64,000 nucleotides of DNA from Bradyrhizobium sp. AZCC 1721. Its GTDB lineage: Bacteria > Pseudomonadota > Alphaproteobacteria > Rhizobiales > Xanthobacteraceae. Positions 34,308 to 42,954 of this stretch are shown piece after piece; positions within the stretch are counted from its first letter, which is position 1; each line of letters begins with the position of its first letter. The stretch lies in the NCBI RefSeq assembly GCF_036924715.1, contig NZ_JAZHSB010000001.1:4889001-4953000 (forward strand), written 5' to 3'. The position numbers and the translations under genes were made by a program. The notes below the pieces were generated by a model, which did no database searches, was not told the DNA's origin, and saw nothing but the letters and a program-made list of their open reading frames with translations.

Positions 34308-36872
34308 TTATGAGGCCGTCATCGTCTGCTTGACCTTCTCGACCAGCGCGGAGAGCGCAAACGGCTTCGGCAGGAAGGCGAATTGTTCGTTCTCCGGCAA
34401 GCTCTTGTCGAAAGCCTCTTCAGCGTAACCTGAGACGAAGATGATCTTCAAATTCGGATTGCGCTTGCGCATTTCGCGCAGCAGCGTCGGACCGTCCATT
34501 TCCGGCATCACCACGTCGGAAACGACGAGATCCACCGCACCGTCCTTTTCGTCCAGCGCCTCCATCGCCTCGATGCCGTTGGAGGCCTCGATCACACTAT
34601 AGCCGCGCGAACGCAGACCGCGCGCATTCAACGACCGCAAGCCGTCCTCGTCTTCCACCAGCAGGATGGTGCCCTGCCCGGTCAGGTCGGGCCGCGGCTT
34701 CGGCAGCCCGGCCGCCCCTTCCCTGGCCGCGCCATTGGCGGCGGGCGCCTCCGGCTGCGCTTCCAGCTCGGGCCGATGACGCGGCAGGAAGATGCGGAAC
34801 GTGGTACCTTCGCCGGGCGTGGAGTCGACATAGACGAAGCCACCGGTCTGCTTGACGATGCCGTACACCGTGGAGAGACCGAGCCCGGTGCCCTTGCCGA
34901 CCTCCTTGGTCGAGAAGAACGGCTCGAAGATCTTGTCGACGATGTCGGCCGGGATACCGGTGCCGGTATCGGAAATGTCGATCCGCACGTAATCAGCGGC
35001 CGGCATGCCCTTGTGCGAAAGCTGCGCGGCTTCGTCCACCGTCACGTTGGCGGTCCTCACCGTCAGTTTGCCGCCATCGGGCATCGCATCGCGCGCATTG
35101 ACCGCGAGATTGACGACCACCTGTTCGAACTGCGAGACGTCGACCTTGACCGGCCAGAGATCGCGGCCGTGCACGAGGTCGAGCTTGACCTTCTCGCCGA
35201 TCAGGCGGCGCAGCAGCATGGTGAGGTCGGAAAGCGCATCACCGAGGTCGAGCACCTGCGGCCGCAACGTCTGGCGGCGCGAGAACGCGAGCAGTTGCCG
35301 CACCAGCGTCGCCGCGCGGGTCGCGTTCTGCTTGATCTGCATGATGTCCTGGAACGACGGATCGGTCGGCTTGTGCGCGTTCAAGAGGAAATCGTTCGCC
35401 ATCATGATGGCTGACAGCACGTTGTTGAAGTCGTGCGCGATGCCGCCGGCGAGCTGGCCGACCATGTCCATCTTCTGCGACTGATTGATCTGGTTTTCCA
35501 GCGTGCGCCGCTCGGTGGTCTCGAGCAGATAGACGATGGCCGCTTCGGTGTCGCGCTCGTCCTCCTCGACGGCGGTAACGAAGAACTGCCCCCAGCGCTC
35601 CTTGGCGCCGTCGAGCATGACTTCCACCGGCGCGATGTCGCCCTGCCCTTCGGCCGCCTGGTTGATCGCCGAGATCAGAAGGCTGCGGTCGCGCGCATTT
35701 ACCGTGCGGAAGATCGACTTGTTGGCCGCGCCGTCCGAGCTCAGGCTTTGCGCGAGCTTGGCAAAGCGGGCGTTGGCGCGCACCACCGTGCCGCCGCGGT
35801 CCACCGTCGCAATCGCCATCGGCGTATGGTCGAAGAACCGCATGAAGCGGACTTCGGCTGCACGTTCGGGGTCGGAATGCTCGTCGCGCGTGCGGCTGAT
35901 CACGAGCGTGCGCGACGAACCCGGCGAGCCGTCGGCGCCGAAGGCGAGCTTGTGGTAGAGCCGCACCGGCATTGTCTTGCCGCCGCGCATGCGCAGGTCG
36001 ATGTCGAACACTTCGGTTTTGACCTCGCCGGGTACCGCCACGATCGAGGTCAGGAGCGAGGCGCCATCGCCGGAGACGATATCGTTAAGCTTCAACCCGC
36101 CGGATCCGATCTCGGCGAGATCGTAATCGAGCCAGTTCGCCAGCGTGGCGTTGACATAGATGACGTCGCCAGCCGGATCGACCGAGAAGAAGCCGCATGG
36201 CGCATGATCGAGATATTCGATCGCGTGCTGCAGTTCCCGGAACACATCTTCCTGACGCTCGCGGTCCCGCGTGATGTCGGCGATCGACCACACCGCGTAT
36301 TTTGCTTCGCGCTTGCCCTGGCCGAGCGGGCGAACCCGCATCCGAAGCCAGCGGCCCTGCGCGCCGTCAGAGCCGGCGATGCGGACCTCCTCCTGCTGCC
36401 GCTTGCCTTCACGGGCGGCCTTGAGCAGGCGGAACACGGCTTCGGAGACGTCGGGATTGCCGATGAAGACGCGCTCGACCGGCCGCACGTCCTGCGCGGT
36501 GGCAGCTCCGGTCAGCGCCAGATAGGCGGCGTTGGAATAGACCACATGGCCTTTGGGGTCGGTCACCGCCAGCCCGTCATAGGCGTGATCGGCGATGCGG
36601 CCCATTACCGGATCGTCGGCGCCGCGGTCGGTGAAGCGGATGATACCGGCGGCAAAGGCGAACAGATTGAACAGGCCGACCATGGCCAAAAGTGCCAGCA
36701 CGCCGAGAATATAAGGCTGAGCCTGGGCACGGCCGATGGTCATCAGGGCCACCGCCACCGCGACGATGCCGGCGGCCACCAGCAACACCAGCACGATGCT
36801 ACCGCCCCGCCGCGCCGGCTCGTGGGCCGCGAAGGGCTCGGTGGGCGGATGGCTGTCGGTTTCGGCGGTCAT
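34308..36872 (-). CDS. cckA: Hybrid histidine kinase CckA
   Basis: Cell-cycle hybrid kinase that feeds phosphate through ChpT to CtrA. Numbering from ATG 36872: two membrane helices (about 25-46 and 54-79), PAS domains (about 95-205, 215-330, 340-455), HisKA with phospho-acceptor H480 (GGIAHDFNNVL), a catalytic ATPase domain (NARDAMPDGG, SDTGTGIP, GKGTGLGLS) and a receiver domain with D786 (LVVSDVVMPEMDG) and Lys836. Length and domain order match CckA. A GTG four codons upstream is an alternative start. It lies downstream of flhB on the same strand, at the end of the flagellar run, which fits its role over CtrA-dependent flagellar genes. Confidence 0.93.
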   Translation of the reverse strand: MTAETDSHPPTEPFAAHEPARRGGSIVLVLLVAAGIVAVAVALMTIGRAQAQPYILGVLALLAMVGLFNLFAFAAGIIRFTDRGADDPVMGRIADHAYDGLAVTDPKGHVVYSNAAYLALTGAATAQDVRPVERVFIGNPDVSEAVFRLLKAAREGKRQQEEVRIAGSDGAQGRWLRMRVRPLGQGKREAKYAVWSIADITRDRERQEDVFRELQHAIEYLDHAPCGFFSVDPAGDVIYVNATLANWLDYDLAEIGSGGLKLNDIVSGDGASLLTSIVAVPGEVKTEVFDIDLRMRGGKTMPVRLYHKLAFGADGSPGSSRTLVISRTRDEHSDPERAAEVRFMRFFDHTPMAIATVDRGGTVVRANARFAKLAQSLSSDGAANKSIFRTVNARDRSLLISAINQAAEGQGDIAPVEVMLDGAKERWGQFFVTAVEEDERDTEAAIVYLLETTERRTLENQINQSQKMDMVGQLAGGIAHDFNNVLSAIMMANDFLLNAHKPTDPSFQDIMQIKQNATRAATLVRQLLAFSRRQTLRPQVLDLGDALSDLTMLLRRLIGEKVKLDLVHGRDLWPVKVDVSQFEQVVVNLAVNARDAMPDGGKLTVRTANVTVDEAAQLSHKGMPAADYVRIDISDTGTGIPADIVDKIFEPFFSTKEVGKGTGLGLSTVYGIVKQTGGFVYVDSTPGEGTTFRIFLPRHRPELEAQPEAPAANGAAREGAAGLPKPRPDLTGQGTILLVEDEDGLRSLNARGLRSRGYSVIEASNGIEAMEALDEKDGAVDLVVSDVVMPEMDGPTLLREMRKRNPNLKIIFVSGYAEEAFDKSLPENEQFAFLPKPFALSALVEKVKQTMTAS

Positions 36873-37020
36873 CTGAAGAGGCACTGCCCGTCGGCAAGGA
36901 GGTGACGCGCGGGGTCGCGCGCCGCTCCTGAGTGCCTGAATCGGACCCGCAAGCGCAAGTCCATCAGGCGGTTATTTGACAGGTTGAAGGCATTTCAAGG
37001 CGTTTTTCCAGCGGTTCCCC

Positions 37021-38094
37021 TCACATTCCTCGGTTAGCAAACCCGTTCTTGAGGCGCATGACATAGCCGATGATCTCGGCCACCGCGTGATAGTGCTCGA
37101 CCGGAATCTCCTCGTCGATATCGACGGTGGCGTAAAGCGCGCGCGCCAACGGCACATTCTCCACGATCGGTATGTCGTGCTTCTTGGCGATCTCCCGGAT
37201 CTTGAACGCGATGTTATCGACGCCCTTGGCGACGCAAACCGGCGCCGACATGCCGCGATCGTAGGACAGCGCCACCGAATAGTGAGTCGGGTTGGTGATG
37301 ATCACGCTGGCATTGGGAACGGCGGCCATCATGCGCTTCTTCATCCGCTGCACGCGCAACTGCCTGATACGGCCCTTGATGTGGGGGTCGCCTTCGGACT
37401 GCTTGAACTCGTCCTTGATCTCCTGCAGCGACATCTTCTGCCGCGTGTACCATTGCCGGTACTGGAAGAAGTAATCGGCGATCGCGACGGCCGCCAGCAT
37501 CGCCACTACCGCACCCATCAACTGCAGCGTCAGGTTGGTGGTAACGTCGAGGATCGCCGAAGGATCGAACATCAGGAACGATTCCAGCCGATGACGCTCG
37601 GGCCACAGCACCGCCATCATGACGGAGCCGAGCGCGATCAGTTTGAACAGCCCTTTGGCGAAGTTCGCCACCGCCTGTTTGCCGAAGATGCGTTTCAGCC
37701 CCGCGCCGGGCGATACTTTACTGAACTTCGGTTTGAGCGATTCCGACGACCACACCAGCCGGTGCTGGATCATGTTGCCGGCGATCGCGGCAAGGGCCAG
37801 CATCAGCAGCGGCACGCCAATCGCGCCGAGCACGGCGTAACCCAGCGTGTTGCCGAGCGCGAGCAGCGCCGCGCCGTCGGCGCGAAGCTGGCCTGCATTG
37901 GCGATCAGGTTACGCAGCGGCATCAGAATGCCGCCGCCGATCGATCCCGCGAACGTCGACAATATCAGTGTGCCGCCCGCGATGATGAACCAGGTGTTGA
38001 CCTCCTGGCTCTTGGCAACGTCGCCCTTGGCAAGCGCATCGTCGAGACGTTTTTGCGTAGGGTCTTCTGTTTTGTCGTCGGTATCGTCGGCCAT
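37021..38094 (-). CDS. flhB: Flagellar export gate protein FlhB
   Basis: A 357-residue component of the flagellar type III export gate that controls substrate switching. Four membrane helices lie in residues 35-210. The cytoplasmic domain carries the self-cleaving NPTH motif (268-271) followed by YSVALSYDRGMSAPVCVAKG. An acidic N-terminus (MADDTDDKTEDPTQKRL) is typical. Preceded by fliR; a palindromic repeat lies in the intergenic gap. Confidence 0.95.
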   Translation of the reverse strand: MADDTDDKTEDPTQKRLDDALAKGDVAKSQEVNTWFIIAGGTLILSTFAGSIGGGILMPLRNLIANAGQLRADGAALLALGNTLGYAVLGAIGVPLLMLALAAIAGNMIQHRLVWSSESLKPKFSKVSPGAGLKRIFGKQAVANFAKGLFKLIALGSVMMAVLWPERHRLESFLMFDPSAILDVTTNLTLQLMGAVVAMLAAVAIADYFFQYRQWYTRQKMSLQEIKDEFKQSEGDPHIKGRIRQLRVQRMKKRMMAAVPNASVIITNPTHYSVALSYDRGMSAPVCVAKGVDNIAFKIREIAKKHDIPIVENVPLARALYATVDIDEEIPVEHYHAVAEIIGYVMRLKNGFANRGM

Positions 38095-38112
38095 CGTGGC
38101 ATCCTAGCATTT

Positions 38113-38194
38113 TGTTTGAGCATGATCTCCGCGCAAACGCGTTCCGCGTTTGTCGCGAGCGAAAACCGGCACCCACTTTTCCGGATCATGCTCT
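38113..38194. repeat. GCATGAT-type palindromic repeat between fliR and flhB
   Basis: Inverted ends GAGCATGATC/GGATCATGCTC enclose GCAAACGCG/CGCGTTTG and CCGGCACCCACTTTTCCGG segments. A related partial unit is at 40889-40935. It interrupts the fliR-flhB gap within an apparent operon. Confidence 0.7.
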
Positions 38195-38963
38195 ATTTCA
38201 GCGGCGTCAATTCGTGCATCACGCCGATGAAGTAGTTGAGATAAGTCGCCATCATTCCGGTGAGGACGAGGGCGAAGATCAGAAAGCCCACCATGATCGA
38301 CAGCGGCACGCCGACGAAATAGACCTGCATCGCCGGCATCAGCCGCGCCAGCACGCCGAGGCCGATATTGAAGACGAGGCCGAACACCAGAAACGGCGCG
38401 GAGAGCTGTATGCCGATCTTGAACGCGGTCGCGAAGGCGCGCGTGGCAAGCGCCGCCACGTCACCGCTCGGCATCAGCTCGCCCGGCGAGAAGATCCGGT
38501 AACTCTCGTTCAGCGCCGCGATGACAAGGTGATGGGTGTCGGTGGCAAACAGCAGCGTCATGCCGAGAATGGAGAGGAAGTTGCCGATCAGCACGCCCTG
38601 CTGCCCTTGCGTCGGATCGACGGCGGTGACGAAGCCGAGGCCGAGCTGCTGGGCGATTACCGAGCCTGCCACCGCAAGCGCCGCCAGCGTCACGCGCGCC
38701 GTGGCGCCGAGCACGATGCCGATGGCGATCTCGTGCACCAGCAGCACCCCGATCGCCGTCATCGAGGTCAGGTCGACCTGGTAAGCGGTGCGGTGCAGCG
38801 GCAGGATGATCAGTGTCAACAGCAACGCGATCGCGAGCTTGATGCGCACCGGGATATTGCTCTCGCCAAATCCCGGCAACAGCATCACCATGGCCCCCAC
38901 GCGGGCGAACACCAGCATGAAGGTGGCGGCAAGGGCCGGCAGCAGCGATATGTCGACACGCAT
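38193..38963 (-). CDS. fliR: Flagellar export gate protein FliR
   Basis: A 256-residue membrane protein of the export gate, with about six hydrophobic segments. Family features include the early FARVGAMVMLLPGFGESNIPVR and QLGLGFVTAVDPTQGQQ. It forms the core complex with FliP and FliQ. The first codon lies 15 bases downstream of the fliQ stop. The stop falls within the palindromic repeat. Confidence 0.93.
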   Translation of the reverse strand: MRVDISLLPALAATFMLVFARVGAMVMLLPGFGESNIPVRIKLAIALLLTLIILPLHRTAYQVDLTSMTAIGVLLVHEIAIGIVLGATARVTLAALAVAGSVIAQQLGLGFVTAVDPTQGQQGVLIGNFLSILGMTLLFATDTHHLVIAALNESYRIFSPGELMPSGDVAALATRAFATAFKIGIQLSAPFLVFGLVFNIGLGVLARLMPAMQVYFVGVPLSIMVGFLIFALVLTGMMATYLNYFIGVMHELTPLK

Positions 38964-38977
38964 TTATCCACAATGCA

Positions 38978-39241
38978 TCAACCGCCTATGATTCGCGACG
39001 ATATCCGCATCATGTGACCGTGCAGCGAATCGGCCATGAACGGCAGGGCAAGCAGCAGCGTGACAAAGATTGCGAGGATCTTCGGCACGAAGATCAGCGT
39101 CTGTTCCTGAATCTGCGTCAGCGCCTGGAACAGCGACACCACGACGCCGACCACCAGGCCAATCACCATCAAGGGCGACGACACCACCACGATGGTCCAG
39201 ATCGCATCGCGCGCCACGTCGAGGGTTTCGGCACCGGTCAT
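38978..39241 (-). CDS. fliQ: Flagellar export gate protein FliQ
   Basis: An 87-residue two-helix protein (MTGAETLDVARDAIWTIVVV, VSLFQALTQIQEQTLIFVPK). The QIQEQTL motif is diagnostic. It is separated from fliE by a gap with a long palindromic repeat (39271-39348). Confidence 0.95.
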   Translation of the reverse strand: MTGAETLDVARDAIWTIVVVSSPLMVIGLVVGVVVSLFQALTQIQEQTLIFVPKILAIFVTLLLALPFMADSLHGHMMRISSRIIGG

Positions 39242-39270
39242 AGCAAGCTTCCTTGTTCGAACTTTCGACC

Positions 39271-39348
39271 GTCATTGCGAGGAGCGAAGCGACGAAGCAA
39301 TCCATCTTTCTGTGGCTCGATGGATTGCTTCGCTACGCTCGCAATGAC
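39271..39348. repeat. GTCATTGCGAGG-type palindromic repeat between fliE and fliQ
   Basis: Arms of about 30 bp (GTCATTGCGAGGAGCGAAGC and the near complement ending CTCGCAATGAC) with inner GCAATCCAT/ATGGATTGC pairing. It sits inside the flgB-flhB gene run. Confidence 0.8.
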
Positions 39349-39383
39349 GAAACTATCGCCCCGGGATGACGTCCCAGGGGACG

Positions 39384-39695
39384 TCAGATCGGCATCTTCA
39401 TGATGTCTTCGTAGGACTGGATGACCCGGTCGCGCACTGACACCAGCGTCGAGACCGCGACGTCGGTTTCGGCGACCGCCGTCACCACGTCCATGACATT
39501 GGCTTTGCCCGCGGTCATCGCCATGGTCTGGGCGTCGGATTTCTTGCCGGCATCCAGCACGCTTCCCACCGCGTCCTTGAGCAGCGCGCTGAAGGACGGG
39601 CCGCCGGTGGATTGGCCGCCCTTCTCGGCACCGCCGGATTCCATGATGCGCGAAAGCGCGGCGTAGGCGTTTGCTGCAACGGTCGGTGAAGCCAT
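39384..39695 (-). CDS. fliE: Flagellar hook-basal body protein FliE
   Basis: A 103-residue rod/MS-ring junction protein. The C-terminal helix VTAVAETDVAVSTLVSVRDRVIQSYEDIMKMPI is typical. It starts 17 bases after flgC. A Gly/Ser-rich segment lies at residues 20-32. Confidence 0.93.
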   Translation of the reverse strand: MASPTVAANAYAALSRIMESGGAEKGGQSTGGPSFSALLKDAVGSVLDAGKKSDAQTMAMTAGKANVMDVVTAVAETDVAVSTLVSVRDRVIQSYEDIMKMPI

Positions 39696-39711
39696 TTTCT
39701 ATGGTTCCTGT

Positions 39712-40137
39712 TCAAGCCTTGAGGATATCGAGGGTGCGTTGAATCATGCGGCGTGTGGCGCTGATGATGTTGAGGTTGGCTTCATAGGACCGCTGCGCCT
39801 CGCGCATGTCGGTCATTTCGACCAGCGGATTGACGTTCGGATATTTGACGTTGCCCGCAGCATCGGCCGCCGGGTTGCTCGGCTCGTGCTTGACGCGAAA
39901 CGCCGACTGGTCAGCCCTGACCTTGCCGAGCGTCACCACGCGGGCGTCCAGCGTGCGGTCGAGCGCCGAGGAAAATGTCGGCACCTTGCGGCGATAGGGA
40001 TCGCCGCCCGCCGATGGCGCGGTGGAGTCCGCATTGGCGATGTTTTCCGAGATCACCCGCATCCGCCCCGCCTGTGCGCGCAGGCCGGAGGTCGCGATGC
40101 TCATCGAGCGGGCGAAATCGCTTCCATCATCTGCCAT
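39712..40137 (-). CDS. flgC: Flagellar rod protein FlgC
   Basis: A 141-residue proximal rod protein with the N-terminal SMSIATSGLRAQAGRMRVISENIANADST motif and the C-terminal VEMTDMREAQRSYEANLNIIS. It lies 26 bases after flgB, in the flgB-flgC-fliE order usual for alphaproteobacteria. Confidence 0.95.
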   Translation of the reverse strand: MADDGSDFARSMSIATSGLRAQAGRMRVISENIANADSTAPSAGGDPYRRKVPTFSSALDRTLDARVVTLGKVRADQSAFRVKHEPSNPAADAAGNVKYPNVNPLVEMTDMREAQRSYEANLNIISATRRMIQRTLDILKA

Positions 40138-40163
40138 GATCCGGTTCTCCTAATCGCGCCGCG

Positions 40164-40574
40164 TCAGCGCTTTCCGATGGCGGTTTTGAGCAGGCCGAGG
40201 CTGCGGCTGTAGAGCGAAGTGGCGGCCGCGTAATCCATCTGGTTGGCCGAGACCTTCATCATCTGGTCTTCCAGATTGACCGAGTTGCCGGCAGGCTTGG
40301 TCAAGAAGCCGCTCCTGCCGCCATCCCCCCTGAAGCTCTGGCGGCCGCCGGAGAGCCCGATATGGGTGGCACTGGTGCGCAGCATGGCGAGCGAGCCCAT
40401 CGCGCCGCCGACATCGGTGCCCTTGTTGTCGAATTTCGGCTCAACCAGGTCGCTCGGCCTGAAATTCGGGGTGTTGGCGTTGGATACGTTTTCGGCGAGC
40501 ACCCGTTGGCGTTCCTGGTGCCATTGCATCTTGGTGCGCAGCGCCGACAGGATCGGAAGATCGTTGATGGCCAT
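40164..40574 (-). CDS. flgB: Flagellar rod protein FlgB
   Basis: A 136-residue proximal rod protein (LRTKMQWHQERQRVLAENVSNANTPNF; C-terminal MMKVSANQMDYAAATSLYSRSL). First gene of the minus-strand run. A perfect CtrA-type site lies 65-79 bases upstream of its start. Confidence 0.95.
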   Translation of the reverse strand: MAINDLPILSALRTKMQWHQERQRVLAENVSNANTPNFRPSDLVEPKFDNKGTDVGGAMGSLAMLRTSATHIGLSGGRQSFRGDGGRSGFLTKPAGNSVNLEDQMMKVSANQMDYAAATSLYSRSLGLLKTAIGKR

Positions 40575-40638
40575 CGAGCCGTTCCCCGTTAACCTCTGGC
40601 AGACGCCGCGAGGTAGGCAGAATTTGCCCGGTGTATGG

Positions 40639-40653
40639 TTAACGGCTGGTTAA
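40639..40653 (-). promoter_or_regulatory. CtrA-type binding site upstream of flgB
   Basis: TTAA-N7-TTAA, perfect on both half-sites; read toward flgB it is TTAACCAGCCGTTAACC. This is the established CtrA consensus. The rest of the 435-bp flgB-fliO gap (40575-41009) holds further TTAA words near 40588, 40733 and 40806, a partial GCATGAT repeat, and no gene that I can support. Confidence 0.7.
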
Positions 40654-40888
40654 AATCGCGCCTGGCGGCCATGGACGTCGGCCAATGCCCGCTGACAGCG
40701 ACGAAATGAGCGCATTTTCGCCACGAAAACTGCGTTAACCAGCAGCAACCAACCCGGCGTGGGGCGCTCAGAAGTCGTTTTGGGTCAAACGATTCTTGGT
40801 CTATTAATTAACCCGGATGGCGGCGTTCGCCGTGGGGATTAAGAAATAAGGCCGATCTCGGGCATGATTCGCCGGTTGCGGATCGTTC

Positions 40889-40935
40889 AGGGCATGATCC
40901 CGCAAACGGGAACCGCTTTCCCAAAGGGAACATGC
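40889..40935. repeat. Partial GCATGAT-type repeat
   Basis: GGCATGATCCCG, then CGGGAACCGCTTTCCC and GGGAACATGCTC, sharing the ends of the unit at 38113-38194. It lies upstream of fliO. Confidence 0.5.
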
Positions 40936-41009
40936 TCGGACCGGAAGACCTAAGACCGCACTCGTCGAAGCCAGCAGCAAGAGAACGGCCCGTGGCCGGG
41001 GACTAAAGA

Positions 41010-42053
41010 ATGCAGACACTGACATTCCTCTTCGCATTCATCGCCGTTCTGGCGCTGATCGGCGTGGCCGCATGGCTGGTCCGCCGCTTCGCCAACAACC
41101 GCCTCGGCGCCAACACCCAGCGCGGGCGGATGCCGCGGCTTGCCGTGATCGACGCCGCCGCCGTGGACGGCCGCCGGCGCCTCGTGCTGGTACGGCGCGA
41201 CAATGTCGAGCATCTCCTGATGATCGGCGGTCCGAGCGACATCGTGGTCGAACCCAACATCGTGCGCGCAATGCCCAATCGCGATCAGATGGCGCCACGC
41301 CCGGCGGTCGGCGAGCAGCCGCCGCGGATCGCGCCGCTGCCCGATGCCGCCTGGAGCGAGGAAGCGGCGAGAGCCGATTTGCGACCGACCGACGGCTTCG
41401 ATCACCACGCCGAACCGCAAATGCCGGAGCCGCCGCCGCGACCCGCACGTCCCTCCTTCGCAGACGATCTCCGCCGGCCCGCGCCGCCGCCGGAGCGTCG
41501 TAGCGATCCATTGACGGGCTTTGCGCCGGAATCGATTACCGGTCGTCCCGAAGCGGCTCCGCCGCGCCTGACCCGCAACGAACCACTGATGCCGCGGCCG
41601 CAGCGCGAGTTGCCGCAGCGTGAGTTGCCCAAGGCACCGCCGGTTGTCCGTGAGGCGCCGCCAGCTCGTGAGGCACCGACGGTCCGTGAGGCAGCGTCAG
41701 TCCGCGAGGCACCGACAGGCCGTGAGGCGCCGCCTGTCCGCGAGGTACCTGCAGTTCGCGAGGCGCCGGTTCGAGCCCCCGAACGCGCCGCGCCGCCGCC
41801 GCCTCCACCCCCTCCACCCCCCGCGCCGTCGAGCGCCGACCAGAATCTCGCCGAGATGGCGCAGCGGCTGGAGGCCGCCCTGCGCCGGCCGGCCGAACCG
41901 GTGGCGCCGCCGGTAGCGCCGGAAACGCCGCCTGCCCGTACCTCCCGCAGCGAACCCCCCGCTCCTCCCACACCCGCTCCGCAGAAGAGCGGCTTCGAGA
42001 ACCTCGAAGACGAGATGGCGTCATTGCTGGGCCGTCCGAAGAACCCTTCGTGA
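41010..42053 (+). CDS. fliO: FliO-like flagellar biosynthesis protein with long Pro-rich extension
   Basis: A 347-residue protein. The N-terminal membrane helix (FLFAFIAVLALIGVAAWLV) and the following cytoplasmic domain (LAVIDAAAVDGRRRLVLVRRDNVEHLLMIGG) are the FliO core, which assists FliP assembly. Residues 95-325 are a Pro/Ala/Arg-rich extension absent from typical FliO. It includes seven six-residue repeats (213-254, VREAPP type) and a ten-Pro run. The stop overlaps the fliP start (GTGA). Confidence 0.85.
   Translation: MQTLTFLFAFIAVLALIGVAAWLVRRFANNRLGANTQRGRMPRLAVIDAAAVDGRRRLVLVRRDNVEHLLMIGGPSDIVVEPNIVRAMPNRDQMAPRPAVGEQPPRIAPLPDAAWSEEAARADLRPTDGFDHHAEPQMPEPPPRPARPSFADDLRRPAPPPERRSDPLTGFAPESITGRPEAAPPRLTRNEPLMPRPQRELPQRELPKAPPVVREAPPAREAPTVREAASVREAPTGREAPPVREVPAVREAPVRAPERAAPPPPPPPPPPAPSSADQNLAEMAQRLEAALRRPAEPVAPPVAPETPPARTSRSEPPAPPTPAPQKSGFENLEDEMASLLGRPKNPS
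41646..41771 (+). repeat. Seven 18-bp in-frame repeats in fliO
   Basis: Degenerate 18-base units encode VREAPP, AREAPT, VREAAS, VREAPT, GREAPP, VREVPA and VREAPV. Periodicity keeps frame, so unit number can vary without breaking fliO. Confidence 0.85.
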
Positions 42054-42805
42054 GGCCGGCGACTTCTCCGCGTAGAGTTTTATTTTTCTTAATCCTGACC
42101 GTCGCCGGATCGCTCGCCGATCCGGCGCTGGCGCAGGATATCAGCATCAATCTCGGCCAGGGCGGCGGCGGGGTGACCGAGCGCGCGATCCAGTTGATCG
42201 CGCTGTTGACGGTGCTGTCGATCGCGCCCTCGATCCTGATCATGATGACGTCGTTCACACGGATCGTCGTCGTGCTGTCACTGCTGCGCACGGCGCTGGG
42301 CACCGCGACCGCCCCGCCCAACTCCGTGATCATTGCGCTTGCGATGTTCCTGACCGCTTTCGTGATGGGCCCCGTCCTGCAGAGGTCCTATGACGACGGC
42401 ATCAAGCCGCTGGTCGCCAACGAACTCGGCGTCGAGGAAGCGCTGCAAAAGGCCTCTGTGCCGCTGCGCGGCTTCATGCAGAAGAATGTCCGCGAAAAGG
42501 ATCTGAAGCTGTTCGTGGACCTCTCGGGCGAGCCGCCGCCGGCGACGCCGGAAGACCTGTCGCTGCGGATTCTGGTCCCGGCCTTCATGATCTCCGAACT
42601 GAAACGCGCCTTTGAGATTGGCTTCCTGCTGTTCCTCCCCTTCCTGATCATCGATCTCGTAGTCGCATCCGTGCTGATGTCGATGGGTATGATGATGCTG
42701 CCGCCGGTCGTGGTGTCGCTGCCGTTTAAGTTGATCTTTTTCGTGTTGGTGGACGGCTGGTCGCTGGTGGCAGGAAGCCTGGTGCAGAGCTACGGTGGGA
42801 GTTAG
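42050..42805 (+). CDS. fliP: Flagellar export gate protein FliP
   Basis: A 251-residue protein: cleaved signal sequence (FLILTVAGSLADPALA), four membrane helices and the family signatures SFTRIVVVLSLLRTALGT and PFLIIDLVVASVLMSMGMMMLPP. It starts at GTG overlapping the fliO stop. It forms the export pore with FliQ and FliR. Confidence 0.95.
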   Translation: MRPATSPRRVLFFLILTVAGSLADPALAQDISINLGQGGGGVTERAIQLIALLTVLSIAPSILIMMTSFTRIVVVLSLLRTALGTATAPPNSVIIALAMFLTAFVMGPVLQRSYDDGIKPLVANELGVEEALQKASVPLRGFMQKNVREKDLKLFVDLSGEPPPATPEDLSLRILVPAFMISELKRAFEIGFLLFLPFLIIDLVVASVLMSMGMMMLPPVVVSLPFKLIFFVLVDGWSLVAGSLVQSYGGS

Positions 42806-42954
42806 CGGCCGATTTCTGCCGGTTCCGCGCAAAATAGGTCAGTATTGGTTACGTATTTGCAGCGGAGTTTCGCAGCGAATTTAAGGTGAGATTAGTTCCT
42901 TCGTGCACAATGGATGCCAGGAACTGACTTACCAAACGCATCACCGGATTAGAA

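Noticed and set aside
35433-36905. A 490-codon plus-strand frame opposite cckA
   Set aside because: It is the antisense shadow of a clear CckA protein.
40700-40740. Possible sigma-54 promoter toward flgB
   Set aside because: TGGC and GC are one base too close for a functional -24/-12 spacing.
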